DNA of 6,634 nt from the NCBI GenBank assembly GCA_023230245.1, contig JALNXT010000088.1:1-6634 (forward strand). The letters are read 5' to 3'. The notes beneath the pieces were generated by a model that worked only from the letters and a program-made list of their open reading frames with translations, did no database searches and was not told the origin of the DNA. Made by a program: the position numbers and the translations under genes. This stretch comes from Candidatus Cloacimonadota bacterium (lineage in GTDB: Bacteria > Cloacimonadota > Cloacimonadia > Cloacimonadales > Cloacimonadaceae). Of the stretch, positions 1-6,602 are shown piece after piece (position 1 is the first letter of the stretch; every line of letters begins with the position of its first letter).

Positions 1-1
1 G

Positions 2-592
2 CTGCTAAATGTCCCTGGTGAAGAACCCTTTATTGGTAGAGGAGTTTCCTATTGTGCCACCTGTGATGGTGCTTTGTATCGGGATAAAATCGTGGCTGTA
101 GTAGGTGGAGGGGATTCTGCCATAGAAGAAGGTTTATTTCTTACTCGCTTTGCCAAAAAGGTCTATGTAATACATCGTCGTGATAGCTTACGAGCCCAGA
201 AAATAATTCAAGAACGTGCATTCAAAAATCCTAAGATGGAGTTTATTTGGGATACTGTAGTTCAGGAAATACGAGGTGAAGGAAAGGTTAAGGAACTGGA
301 AATCTTTAATCGTAAGAGTTCTGTTATATCGCATTTACCTGTAGATGGTGTCTTCATCTATGTAGGCATTTTACCCAACAACGAACTGTTAGAATCACGC
401 ATAGAACTTGATAGTGCAGGTTTTGTGATTACCGATGAGAACATGCATACCAACGTTCAGGGTATATTCGCTGCTGGCGATATCCGTCATACTGTTCTTA
501 GGCAGGTTGTTACAGCTACCAGTGATGGTGCTGTGGCGGCTTGGAGTGCGGAGAAATGGATAATTGAAAACTATGACTTAATGGAAGACTAA
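2..592 (+). CDS. trxB: Thioredoxin reductase (NADPH), C-terminal part, 5' end cut by window
   Basis: FAD- and NADPH-dependent flavoenzyme that reduces oxidised thioredoxin in the cytoplasm. The frame is open from base 2 and gives 196 residues, so about 115-120 N-terminal residues (first FAD-binding part) lie outside the window, judged against the usual 310-320 aa. The redox-active CATC motif is at fragment residues 18-21 (bases 53-64) and is followed by DGA, as in bacterial low-molecular-weight TrxB. The NADPH Rossmann motif VVGGGDSA is at 33-40. HRRD at 58-61 supplies the arginines that recognise the NADPH 2'-phosphate. The closing FAD motif GIFAAGDIR is at 154-162, followed by the family-typical RQVVTATSDGAVAA helix. 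A start further in, such as the TTG at 74, would lose the CATC and is not the real start. The stop TAA overlaps the alaS ATG by one base, indicating an operon. The CATC followed by the NADPH domain separates it from ferredoxin:NADP reductase-like relatives that lack the CxxC. Confidence 0.96.
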   Translation: MLNVPGEEPFIGRGVSYCATCDGALYRDKIVAVVGGGDSAIEEGLFLTRFAKKVYVIHRRDSLRAQKIIQERAFKNPKMEFIWDTVVQEIRGEGKVKELEIFNRKSSVISHLPVDGVFIYVGILPNNELLESRIELDSAGFVITDENMHTNVQGIFAAGDIRHTVLRQVVTATSDGAVAAWSAEKWIIENYDLMED

Positions 593-594
593 TG
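590..594 (+). other. TAATG stop/start overlap, trxB to alaS
   Basis: The trxB stop codon TAA (590-592) shares its last A with the alaS start ATG (592-594). A weak GGA (583-585) lies six bases before the ATG inside the trxB coding sequence. This arrangement is usual for translational coupling by termination and re-initiation. The coupling itself is inferred. Confidence 0.8.
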
Positions 595-3204
595 AGTATT
601 AACGAACATTCAAGCAAGGAAATACGAGACCAATTCATCAGCTTTTTTAAAGAACGTGGACATAGCTTTGTCCATTCCTCCCCTGTTATCCCTACCGATG
701 ATCCTACCTTACTTTTTGCCAATGCTGGCATGAACCAGTTTAAGAGCATCTTTCTGGGACATAAAGAGATTACGATTCGCCGTGCTGTAAATAGCCAAAA
801 GTGTATCCGTGCAGGTGGAAAGCACAACGACCTGGAAGAAGTGGGCAAAGATGGTTATCATCATACTTTCTTCGAAATGTTAGGAAACTGGAGCTTTGGA
901 GATTATTATAAACAAGAAGCTATTAGCTGGGCTTGGGAGCTTTTGACTGGCCTTTGGAAGCTTCCTAAGCACTTGATGTATGCCACGGTTCACAATTCCG
1001 ATACCGAGGCGTTTGAACTCTGGAAAACCCTTACAGACATCGATCATAGCCACATCAGTTATCATGGAGACAAAGATAACTTTTGGGAAATGGGGGAGAC
1101 CGGTCCTTGTGGTCCATGTTCAGAAATACATATTGACCGAGGTGCGGATAGCTGTGATAAGCAAGGTGTGGAAGGTCACGTTTGCCGGGTAAATGGAGAT
1201 TGTGCACGCTACATCGAGCTATGGAATTTAGTTTTTATTCAATACAAAAGAGAAGCGAACCGAGAACTAAGCCCACTAAAACACAGATTTGTGGATACCG
1301 GCGCAGGCTTAGAACGCATAACACAAGTGTTACAGGATAAAAAGAGCAACTACGAGACAGACCTGTTTATACCCATTATCGAGAAGCTTGCCACGTTATC
1401 CGGTGTCGCTTACAATCAAGATACTGGCACGTCGCATCGGGTGATTGCAGATCATGTACGTTGCCTCTGTTTCGCCCTTGCAGATGGCGGGTTCCCTTCC
1501 AATGAAGGCAGAGGATATGTGCTGCGAAGAATATTACGTAGGGCTGCAAGACATGGCAGATTACTTGGCTTTGCCGAACCATTCATACACGTTTTGGTAG
1601 ATACCGTGGTTAGTGTGATGGGGCATCATTTTACCGAGCTTGCCGGCAAGGAAGAATATATCAAAATGGTAATCAAAGCCGAAGAAGAACGCTTTAACAA
1701 GACCCTCGATACCGGCTTGGATAAATTGAATGATCTCTGCGCAAATGCACCCCATGGCGTGATCTCCGGCATAGATGCCTTCACGCTGTATGATACCTAC
1801 GGTTTTCCCTTGGATCTTACGATGATAATAGCCGAAGAGAAAGGTTTAGTGGTAGATATGGAAGGTTTCAATGTGGAAATGGTCGCTCAACGAACCAGAG
1901 CAAGAAACGCCAGTAAGTTTTCCCTTCAAACCTTTGATAACGAATGGATTGAGCTTGCCAAACCCACCCCTACCATTTTTGTGGGCTATTTGGAGAAATC
2001 GATTCAGGCCAATATCCAAAGATATAGCATAGATGATGATATGAATGTGCTACTTCAGCTAGATAAAACACCATTTTATGCCGAATCTGGCGGACAAATT
2101 GCCGATAAGGGTACCATTTTTAATACAGACTTCGAATTAAACATTCATGATGTTAAGAAGCAAGATGACTATATAATTCACTATGGAAAGATAACTCGTG
2201 GTGCGCTTTCTGTTAATCCAGTAAACGCCGAAATAGATATGCAGAATCGCAAAGACATTGCCCGCAACCATACTGCCACCCATCTGCTACACAAGGCATT
2301 GAGGGACGTTCTTGGCACTCATGTGCAGCAAAAAGGTTCGTTGGTGCATTCGCAATACATGCGCTTTGATTTTACCCATTTTCAAGGGATGAGCGCACAA
2401 GAGCTAAAAGCCGTTGAAAGCATTGTGAATCAAGCAATTCTAGAAAACCGTGCTTTGCACACAGATATCCAAGATATCGAGACGGCAAAACAAGGTGGAG
2501 CTATTGCCCTGTTTGGCGAAAAGTATAGCGAAGAAGTGCGTGTAGTAGAAGTGGAAGGGTTCTCCAAAGAACTGTGTGGAGGTACGCATGTGAATGCTAC
2601 GGGTGAGCTTGGCTTCTTTAAAATATGCTCTGAAGCTTCTTCCGCAGCAGGTATTAGGCGCATCGAAGCAATCACCGGCAGAGCTGCTTTAGCTTGGATT
2701 GAAGACATGCAGAATGTCTCAAACAACATAGCAGAGAGTTTGCATTGCACTGTAGCCAATATAGAACCCAAGCTTGAAGCTTTGCTTGCTCACAATACTA
2801 TACTTGAAACTCAGCTTAAAGCTCTGCAAGCGAAAGCTGCTAACGATTACGTCCATAAGCTATTAGCTCAATCAGTTCAAATGGATGAGTTTAAGCTATT
2901 ATGCATCAGGACTATGATTACCACTATGGATGAACTGAAACTGATAACGGATAGCCTTAAAGCACAATGCACCGATGGCATAGCCTTGCTCTTCAATGTT
3001 TGGGAAGAGAAGCTTAATATCGTTTGCGTGGTAGGCTCCAAGCTCATTCCTAAGTATCATGCTGGTAAGATTATCTCCAAACTAGCTGAAAAGCTTGATG
3101 GCAAAGGCGGGGGAAGACCCGAATCCGCTATGGCTGGGGGCAAGGCTCTGGATAAAATCCAAGACGTTATGCGAGATGCAGTAAATATCATTAAGACCGT
3201 ATAG
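592..3204 (+). CDS. alaS: Alanyl-tRNA synthetase
   Basis: Cytoplasmic class II synthetase that charges tRNA-Ala with alanine using ATP and hydrolyses mischarged Ser/Gly-tRNA-Ala. At 870 aa it is full length (E. coli AlaRS is about 876 aa). The aminoacylation domain fills the N-terminal part, with LFANAGMNQFK at 41-51, RAVNSQKCIRAGGKHNDLE at 64-82, TFFEMLGNWSFGDYYK at 92-107 and the class II motif 3 segment DTGAGLERI at 235-243. A tRNA-recognition helix region GRGYVLRRILRRAARHGRLLG follows at 306-326. The editing domain has the zinc-type pair HTATH (H560, H564) and CGGTH (C662, H666), all four ligands present. A probable coiled coil spans about 720-755. The C-terminal C-Ala domain ends with the conserved glycine-rich GGGRPESAMAGG at 839-850. 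An extra cysteine group (C173, C176, C188, C198, C204) sits after the GPCGPCSEIH motif. The start is fixed by the TAATG junction with trxB, and the protein begins with the family-like SSKEIRDQFISFFKERGH. The glycosyltransferase gene starts immediately after its TAG. Confidence 0.99.
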   Translation: MSINEHSSKEIRDQFISFFKERGHSFVHSSPVIPTDDPTLLFANAGMNQFKSIFLGHKEITIRRAVNSQKCIRAGGKHNDLEEVGKDGYHHTFFEMLGNWSFGDYYKQEAISWAWELLTGLWKLPKHLMYATVHNSDTEAFELWKTLTDIDHSHISYHGDKDNFWEMGETGPCGPCSEIHIDRGADSCDKQGVEGHVCRVNGDCARYIELWNLVFIQYKREANRELSPLKHRFVDTGAGLERITQVLQDKKSNYETDLFIPIIEKLATLSGVAYNQDTGTSHRVIADHVRCLCFALADGGFPSNEGRGYVLRRILRRAARHGRLLGFAEPFIHVLVDTVVSVMGHHFTELAGKEEYIKMVIKAEEERFNKTLDTGLDKLNDLCANAPHGVISGIDAFTLYDTYGFPLDLTMIIAEEKGLVVDMEGFNVEMVAQRTRARNASKFSLQTFDNEWIELAKPTPTIFVGYLEKSIQANIQRYSIDDDMNVLLQLDKTPFYAESGGQIADKGTIFNTDFELNIHDVKKQDDYIIHYGKITRGALSVNPVNAEIDMQNRKDIARNHTATHLLHKALRDVLGTHVQQKGSLVHSQYMRFDFTHFQGMSAQELKAVESIVNQAILENRALHTDIQDIETAKQGGAIALFGEKYSEEVRVVEVEGFSKELCGGTHVNATGELGFFKICSEASSAAGIRRIEAITGRAALAWIEDMQNVSNNIAESLHCTVANIEPKLEALLAHNTILETQLKALQAKAANDYVHKLLAQSVQMDEFKLLCIRTMITTMDELKLITDSLKAQCTDGIALLFNVWEEKLNIVCVVGSKLIPKYHAGKIISKLAEKLDGKGGGRPESAMAGGKALDKIQDVMRDAVNIIKTV

Positions 3205-4173
3205 ATGAAGATTCTGATCATCCGGCTAAGTTCTTTGGGGGATATTGTGCTCACCGAATCTATTTGCGCCTTGCTGCATGAGAGCTATCCCCAAGCAGAA
3301 ATACACTATATATGCAAGCCGGCGTTTGCCGATCTACCCGCTCTATTTGCTACGGAAGTTAAGGTGATCCCTTACAATAAATCCCTTCAATTCCATAAGC
3401 AGCTACGTGAAACTTATTATGACATCGTGATAGATCTACATGGCAAGCTCGCTTCATGCCTGCTATTACTATTCTCAAATGCTAGCAAGAAGCTCAGTTA
3501 CAACAAGCAGCGGAGTATCAGACAAGCAATTGTAAAAGGTAATCATAAGCTCAATATCGATAGCACCGTGCAATTGTATACTAGCAGCCTCAAAAAACTG
3601 GGAATTGGCACTTCATGGCAATACCCAAAGCTAAAAAGACCAAACAATATATCTAGCGATCTTAGCCAGGATATCCTGCCCAATACCATAGCTTTGTTCC
3701 CGGGCGCAACGCATTTCACCAAGAGATACCCTGTGGATATGTGGATCAAGTTTATCAACCAAAACAGGTGTTATAATTATGCGCTATTTGGCAGTAATTA
3801 TGATCTCGCCTTATGCAATGCCATTGCTGCCGAGATTGATCAACCATGCGAAAACTATGCAGGATTATTGGGCTATGAAGATTTGCTTATTGCGCTAAAA
3901 CGCTGCGTATTGGTAATAAGCGGAGATACTGGCCCCATGCATGTCGCAGCAGCAATCAATATCCCTCAGATAGCATTGTTTGGGGGGACACATCCACGCC
4001 TGGGTTTTCGTCCCCTAAATGATAAAGCTAAGATATTATGCTTGGATTTATCGTGTCAACCCTGTTCATTACATGGAGATAAAGCCTGCCCGCTAGGGCA
4101 TTTCAATTGTATGCGCTTGCTCGATGCTGAAACAATAATCCATGCTATTCACGAGATTGGGCTTTCCAATTAA
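3205..4173 (+). CDS. GT9 family glycosyltransferase (ADP-heptose:LPS heptosyltransferase-like)
   Basis: Probable cytoplasmic-face GT-B glycosyltransferase of family 9 (WaaC/WaaF/WaaQ type), which transfers heptose or a related sugar onto the LPS or LOS inner core. At 322 aa it matches the family's usual 310-350 aa. The N-terminal MKILIIRLSSLGDIVLT places Asp13 where the E. coli WaaC catalytic Asp13 lies. PGATHFTKRYP at 166-176 is the sugar-nucleotide-side PGA...KR[WY]P motif. SGDTGPMHVAAAINIPQIALFGGTHP at 239-264 is the family signature, with D241 and H246. The C-terminus carries a cysteine set (C279, C284, C287, C295, C302) around CQPC and CPLGHFNCM, a pattern I recall from other GT9 members. 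The ATG directly abuts the alaS TAG and no Shine-Dalgarno is visible, so translation probably depends on re-initiation after alaS. The start is supported because the conserved strand begins at residue 2. The donor and acceptor cannot be told from sequence, and the WaaC, WaaF or WaaQ role is unresolved. Its last 29 bases overlap the convergent LplA-like gene. Confidence 0.92.
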   Translation: MKILIIRLSSLGDIVLTESICALLHESYPQAEIHYICKPAFADLPALFATEVKVIPYNKSLQFHKQLRETYYDIVIDLHGKLASCLLLLFSNASKKLSYNKQRSIRQAIVKGNHKLNIDSTVQLYTSSLKKLGIGTSWQYPKLKRPNNISSDLSQDILPNTIALFPGATHFTKRYPVDMWIKFINQNRCYNYALFGSNYDLALCNAIAAEIDQPCENYAGLLGYEDLLIALKRCVLVISGDTGPMHVAAAINIPQIALFGGTHPRLGFRPLNDKAKILCLDLSCQPCSLHGDKACPLGHFNCMRLLDAETIIHAIHEIGLSN

Positions 4174-4789
4174 GTAAAGCTTCGGCAACCAGATCTGGAG
4201 ATAGGTAATAACTCTCACCATGAAGTGAAGTTATAAAGGAAGTGTGCAATCGTGATTTGCGATAATCTGGTTCTCTTACCGGGTGCTGCAAATAACGAGC
4301 TATGGTTTCTGGATCTTCACATACATTTAGTACCGCGTGGAACAATAGGTAATTAGGCTTTCTATATATTGAGCAACCTAGGATTTTCCGGTTGCCAATG
4401 GTGAGATCAGATATCCCTTGCCTTTCAATACGCTTAACCCCCAAAGCACTTAATACATTGGTAATTAACTCTAGGTTAGAATTGAATGCATCCTCTGATT
4501 TCGGAAGGAGATCATCAACTAACACCCTCGAAAATACAACGCAATTAGGGGAGAGAAAAACTGCTTCTCCTCCACTTAGTCTTTTAAAAACTTCGATGCC
4601 ATCTGACAAGCATTCTGTTACATTAACATTAGTTTCAAGTTTGTTGCTTGCACCCAAAGATATATAAGACTTTTGTGGGACAAATGCGGAAACCAAGTTT
4701 ACTCTCTTAGGTTTTACCTTGTAAACGGAAGCTTGAGCTAAACCCACATTTATGTAGCTGGCATCAAAAAGAGGATATGGGATATTCAT
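4145..4789 (-). CDS. LplA-like lipoate/biotin protein ligase family protein (short form)
   Basis: Protein of the biotin/lipoate A/B ligase fold (BPL_LplA_LipB). Members attach lipoate, octanoate or biotin to a lysine of 2-oxoacid dehydrogenase E2, GcvH or biotin carboxyl carrier proteins. Visible motifs are SLGASNKLETNVN at 44-56, KRLSGGEAVFL at 69-79 (the family RRxSGGGAV loop), GISDLTIGNRKILG at 125-138 with K135 at the family's conserved lysine, LLFHAVLNV at 148-156 (usually HGTLL), and REPDYRKSRLHTSFIT at 172-187. The protein is only 214 aa, so it lacks the separate C-terminal domain of E. coli LplA (337 aa) and most of the usual N-terminal helix before the first strand. No cysteine precedes the GISDL strand, where LipM-type octanoyltransferases carry their nucleophile, so a ligase-like layout fits better. 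The start is the only Met in the frame and lies in a TAATG overlap with the upstream permease gene. The stop lies 29 bp inside the glycosyltransferase gene. Family assignment is fairly sure. Substrate and reaction are unknown. Confidence 0.85.
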   Translation of the reverse strand: MNIPYPLFDASYINVGLAQASVYKVKPKRVNLVSAFVPQKSYISLGASNKLETNVNVTECLSDGIEVFKRLSGGEAVFLSPNCVVFSRVLVDDLLPKSEDAFNSNLELITNVLSALGVKRIERQGISDLTIGNRKILGCSIYRKPNYLLFHAVLNVCEDPETIARYLQHPVREPDYRKSRLHTSFITSLHGESYYLSPDLVAEALLNWKAQSRE

Positions 4790-4791
4790 TA
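4787..4791 (-). other. TAATG stop/start overlap, permease to LplA-like gene
   Basis: On the minus strand the permease stop TAA (4791-4789) shares one base with the ATG of the LplA-like gene (4789-4787). No clear Shine-Dalgarno is visible in the preceding 20 bases, so the downstream gene is probably translated by coupling. The coupling is inferred. Confidence 0.78.
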
Positions 4792-5847
4792 GCTGCTAAT
4801 CAAAGCTGAGATTGTATTGTCGGGATCGATTTGCTTTAAGATTATATTAATGGCAGAGGTTAGAGGGACACAAATCAACATGCCCACAATTCCCCATAAC
4901 CAACCCCAAAAGATTAACGAAATCAACACCACGAGAGGTGCTATATTAAGCCTCTGGCCTTGAAGCTTTGGTTCCAAGATATTCCCAAAAAACATCTGAG
5001 TAGCGATGATAAGAATGCTAAATAGCACCAATTGAATACAAAAACCTTTTTCCAAAAACAGGATCAGAATGGGAAGTGTCGAAGCAATAACAGACCCTAT
5101 ATTGGGAATGAAGTTTAAAACAAACAGAAGAATACCGAAAACAAGGATAAAATCCACGCCGAAGATGAGCATCAAGACCATGCCAACAAGTGCTGTGGCG
5201 AGGCTGATAAGGCTCTTAACGGTTAAATAGTTTTGGATTTGAGTCTGAATGCTCACGAAACTCGAAAAGGTGTTGCTTCTGCTCTGTTTACTCATAGTCT
5301 TTTGGAATCGGGGTTCAATTTTATCTGCCTCAAGGAGCATAAAAACCATAAATATCAAAATCAAAAAGAGGTTCCACATAACTGCCATAATAGAATTCAT
5401 GGCAATACTTATTGTATTTGTGATAGAAAATGAACTGCCTGATAACAATGTATTCAAATCCATTAACGGGAAATTCTTACTTACCTTATCAATACGATTG
5501 GAGAATTCCTGCAAATACAAGCTTCCATCGGCTACAAGCTGTTCGAATCGTTCCTGATAATTGGGCAGGCTGGAGATCAAATTGTTAGAAGCGGCATATA
5601 CTATCAAGACTATAACACTAAAGGCCACAGCCAATAACAAAAGAGTTATAAGTATAATTAGCCACAAAGGTACTTGCCGCTTCTTAAGATATGCGGTTAA
5701 GGGGGCAAACACGAACATCAGAAAGATAGCTATTATCAGTGGGATGAATATATCCTTAAGTGTTTTTAGGATAATTACAACAACCGGCAATGCAATTATT
5801 GTAAGTAGTATTCTAATCCATCTAAGTTCTTTGCTTGCTTCAATCAC
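4789..5847 (-). CDS. AI-2E family transporter (PerM/TqsA-type permease)
   Basis: Inner-membrane protein of the AI-2E transporter family (PF01594; E. coli PerM, YdgG/TqsA). At 352 aa it is of normal length. Hydrophobic segments lie at about 13-30, 33-50, 60-86, 152-172, 212-230, 232-262, 265-287 and 303-330, with a long soluble loop at about 90-148, as usual for the family. Strong C-terminal signatures are FVLNFIPNIGSVIASTLPI at 242-260, GNILEPKLQGQRLNIAPLVV at 288-307 and FWGWLWGIVGMLICVPLT at 313-330. The central LLEADKIEPRF at 171-181 also fits. The start is GTG, chosen because AAAGGGA (5859-5853) sits five bases upstream and the protein then begins with a short polar stretch before the first helix. 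Family members have been linked to autoinducer-2 export or to Na+/H+ or Na+(Li+)/H+ antiport, so the substrate here is open. It follows the 228-aa membrane protein gene by 14 bases and overlaps the LplA-like gene by one base. Confidence 0.93.
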   Translation of the reverse strand: MIEASKELRWIRILLTIIALPVVVIILKTLKDIFIPLIIAIFLMFVFAPLTAYLKKRQVPLWLIILITLLLLAVAFSVIVLIVYAASNNLISSLPNYQERFEQLVADGSLYLQEFSNRIDKVSKNFPLMDLNTLLSGSSFSITNTISIAMNSIMAVMWNLFLILIFMVFMLLEADKIEPRFQKTMSKQSRSNTFSSFVSIQTQIQNYLTVKSLISLATALVGMVLMLIFGVDFILVFGILLFVLNFIPNIGSVIASTLPILILFLEKGFCIQLVLFSILIIATQMFFGNILEPKLQGQRLNIAPLVVLISLIFWGWLWGIVGMLICVPLTSAINIILKQIDPDNTISALISS

Positions 5848-5852
5848 TATTG

Positions 5853-5859
5853 TCCCTTT
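5853..5859 (-). promoter_or_regulatory. Ribosome binding site for the GTG-started permease
   Basis: On the minus strand AAAGGGA lies five bases before the GTG at 5847-5845, in the 14-base gap after the preceding stop codon. It supports the GTG as the true start. Confidence 0.6.
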
Positions 5860-5861
5860 GT

Positions 5862-6548
5862 TTATTCGTCTATTTTGCTTGTTTCTGGGGTTTCTATAAT
5901 TTCTTGTTCTAGATCTTCCACATCTTCCACGGGTTTGATATCGGCACCGTTGAATTCTGTCTCTGTTAGATAATCCTCAGGAAGTATTGTCATGGGATCA
6001 CCAAACCCTGTATCAATTGGAAGCAGGGTGTTCACTACAATTTCTTCATTATTTCTCAATCCTAATATTAGGGTTAAGATCGCTCCTCCCAAAAAACCGG
6101 CCATGGCAACCCAAAAGCCATAAAGTGAGTGCACCTTTAAAATCTTTGTGAGGTCAAAGGCGGAGCCCATACCTGAATCAGCTTTCGATATTAAACCGAC
6201 CATGCCAGATTTTAATAAATATAGAAACACTACGCCAACAATGCTAAGAATTACAGGAACAAAGTACATTTTCTTGGGAAGCACAAGAGAGGCAAGCAAA
6301 GCAAGGATTGCAATAGCTATTGCAACAATCGCATATGGGTGAGCTTTAATTTTTTGAGGTTCCTGCTCTTTATCAGGGTCACCATTTATTCCGGAGAAGG
6401 GATTATCCATTTTTAGCTTAGATTCGCCTCCGGTAACGAGCTGAATGCCATTAATGGTCATTAACTCGGTCTTTTCACAACTTACCATAAAAAATGGCAT
6501 AAAAAACGATATGATTACTATTGCATACAACAATGCGGATATCTTCAT
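5862..6548 (-). CDS. Uncharacterised multi-pass membrane protein, 228 aa
   Basis: I do not recognise a named family. The N-terminus (residues 5-22) is a hydrophobic segment ending in FFMVSC. Cys24 resembles a lipobox cysteine, but Met instead of Leu/Val at -3 makes lipidation doubtful. Next comes a polar loop (25-70) with TINGIQLVTG at 31-40. Three more hydrophobic segments follow at about 73-91, 94-112 and 141-164, then an acidic tail of about 60 residues (165-228) rich in Glu and Asp. RNN after the last helix and KK at 92-93 suggest four membrane passes with both ends in the cytoplasm. If the N-terminus were processed at Cys24, the order would change. The ATG has a strong AAAGGAG five bases upstream and a promoter-like element above it, so this is probably the first gene of the minus-strand operon. 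It precedes the AI-2E permease by 14 bases, and a link to that transporter is possible only by context. Function unknown. Confidence 0.87.
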   Translation of the reverse strand: MKISALLYAIVIISFFMPFFMVSCEKTELMTINGIQLVTGGESKLKMDNPFSGINGDPDKEQEPQKIKAHPYAIVAIAIAILALLASLVLPKKMYFVPVILSIVGVVFLYLLKSGMVGLISKADSGMGSAFDLTKILKVHSLYGFWVAMAGFLGGAILTLILGLRNNEEIVVNTLLPIDTGFGDPMTILPEDYLTETEFNGADIKPVEDVEDLEQEIIETPETSKIDE

Positions 6549-6553
6549 ATATT

Positions 6554-6560
6554 CTCCTTT
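6554..6560 (-). promoter_or_regulatory. Strong ribosome binding site for the 228-aa membrane protein
   Basis: On the minus strand AAAGGAG lies five bases (AATAT) before the ATG at 6548. It is the best Shine-Dalgarno match in the window. It fits a first gene in a transcript, whereas most downstream genes here rely on overlaps. Confidence 0.8.
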
Positions 6561-6571
6561 TTTTCAATGTC

Positions 6572-6596
6572 GTTAGTATTCCTCTGCTATGCTAAC
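6572..6596. repeat. 25-bp interrupted inverted repeat within the putative promoter
   Basis: On the plus strand GTTAGTA (6572-6578) and TGCTAAC (6590-6596) form arms that match at six of seven positions around an 11-base centre. The repeat covers the putative -10 and reaches the -35 hexamer, where a repressor or other dimeric regulator could bind. No T-run follows on either strand, so it does not look like an intrinsic terminator. Confidence 0.45.
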
Positions 6597-6602
6597 TGTC
6601 AA
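6573..6602 (-). promoter_or_regulatory. Putative sigma-70-type promoter for the minus-strand operon
   Basis: On the minus strand a perfect -35 hexamer TTGACA (6602-6597) is followed, after an 18-base spacer, by TACTAA (6578-6573), a weak -10 matching TATAAT at three of six positions. Transcription would start near 6566, about 18 bases before the ATG. The -35 is convincing and the -10 is poor, so the promoter may need an activator or may be a chance match. Confidence 0.45.

Noticed and set aside
516..848. Minus-strand open frame of 110 codons across the trxB/alaS junction
   Set aside because: It runs antisense to two clearly real genes and encodes a low-complexity product with no recognisable motif.
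2430..2771. Minus-strand open frame of 113 codons inside alaS
   Set aside because: It lies antisense to the AlaRS editing domain, which has all its zinc ligands. Its translation shows no domain, and it has no supporting context.
592..3204. Thioredoxin reductase and AlaRS as a joint redox-sensing system
   Set aside because: The shared operon and AlaRS cysteines are suggestive only. Housekeeping genes are often joined by chance, and nothing in the sequence shows a functional link.
4156..4170. Hairpin ATTGG-GCTTT-CCAAT as a bidirectional terminator
   Set aside because: The stem is only five pairs, AT-rich, and has no T-run on either strand. It also lies inside the coding sequence of the LplA-like gene.
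4189..4198. Perfect palindrome CCAGATCTGG
   Set aside because: It lies inside the LplA-like coding sequence, is short, and I noticed no second copy. It is probably chance.
4392..4667. Plus-strand open frame opposite the LplA-like gene
   Set aside because: The opposite strand encodes the conserved ligase motifs. This frame encodes none and has no convincing ribosome binding site.
5249..5899. Plus-strand open frames (5249-5557 and 5561-5899) opposite the permease
   Set aside because: Their hydrophobic, Ile-rich look comes from the complement of the permease membrane helices. The permease frame has clear family signatures.
5862..6548. Calling the 228-aa protein a lipoprotein
   Set aside because: Cys24 follows a hydrophobic stretch, but Met at -3 is a poor lipobox residue and three further membrane helices follow. 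A membrane anchor is at least as likely.
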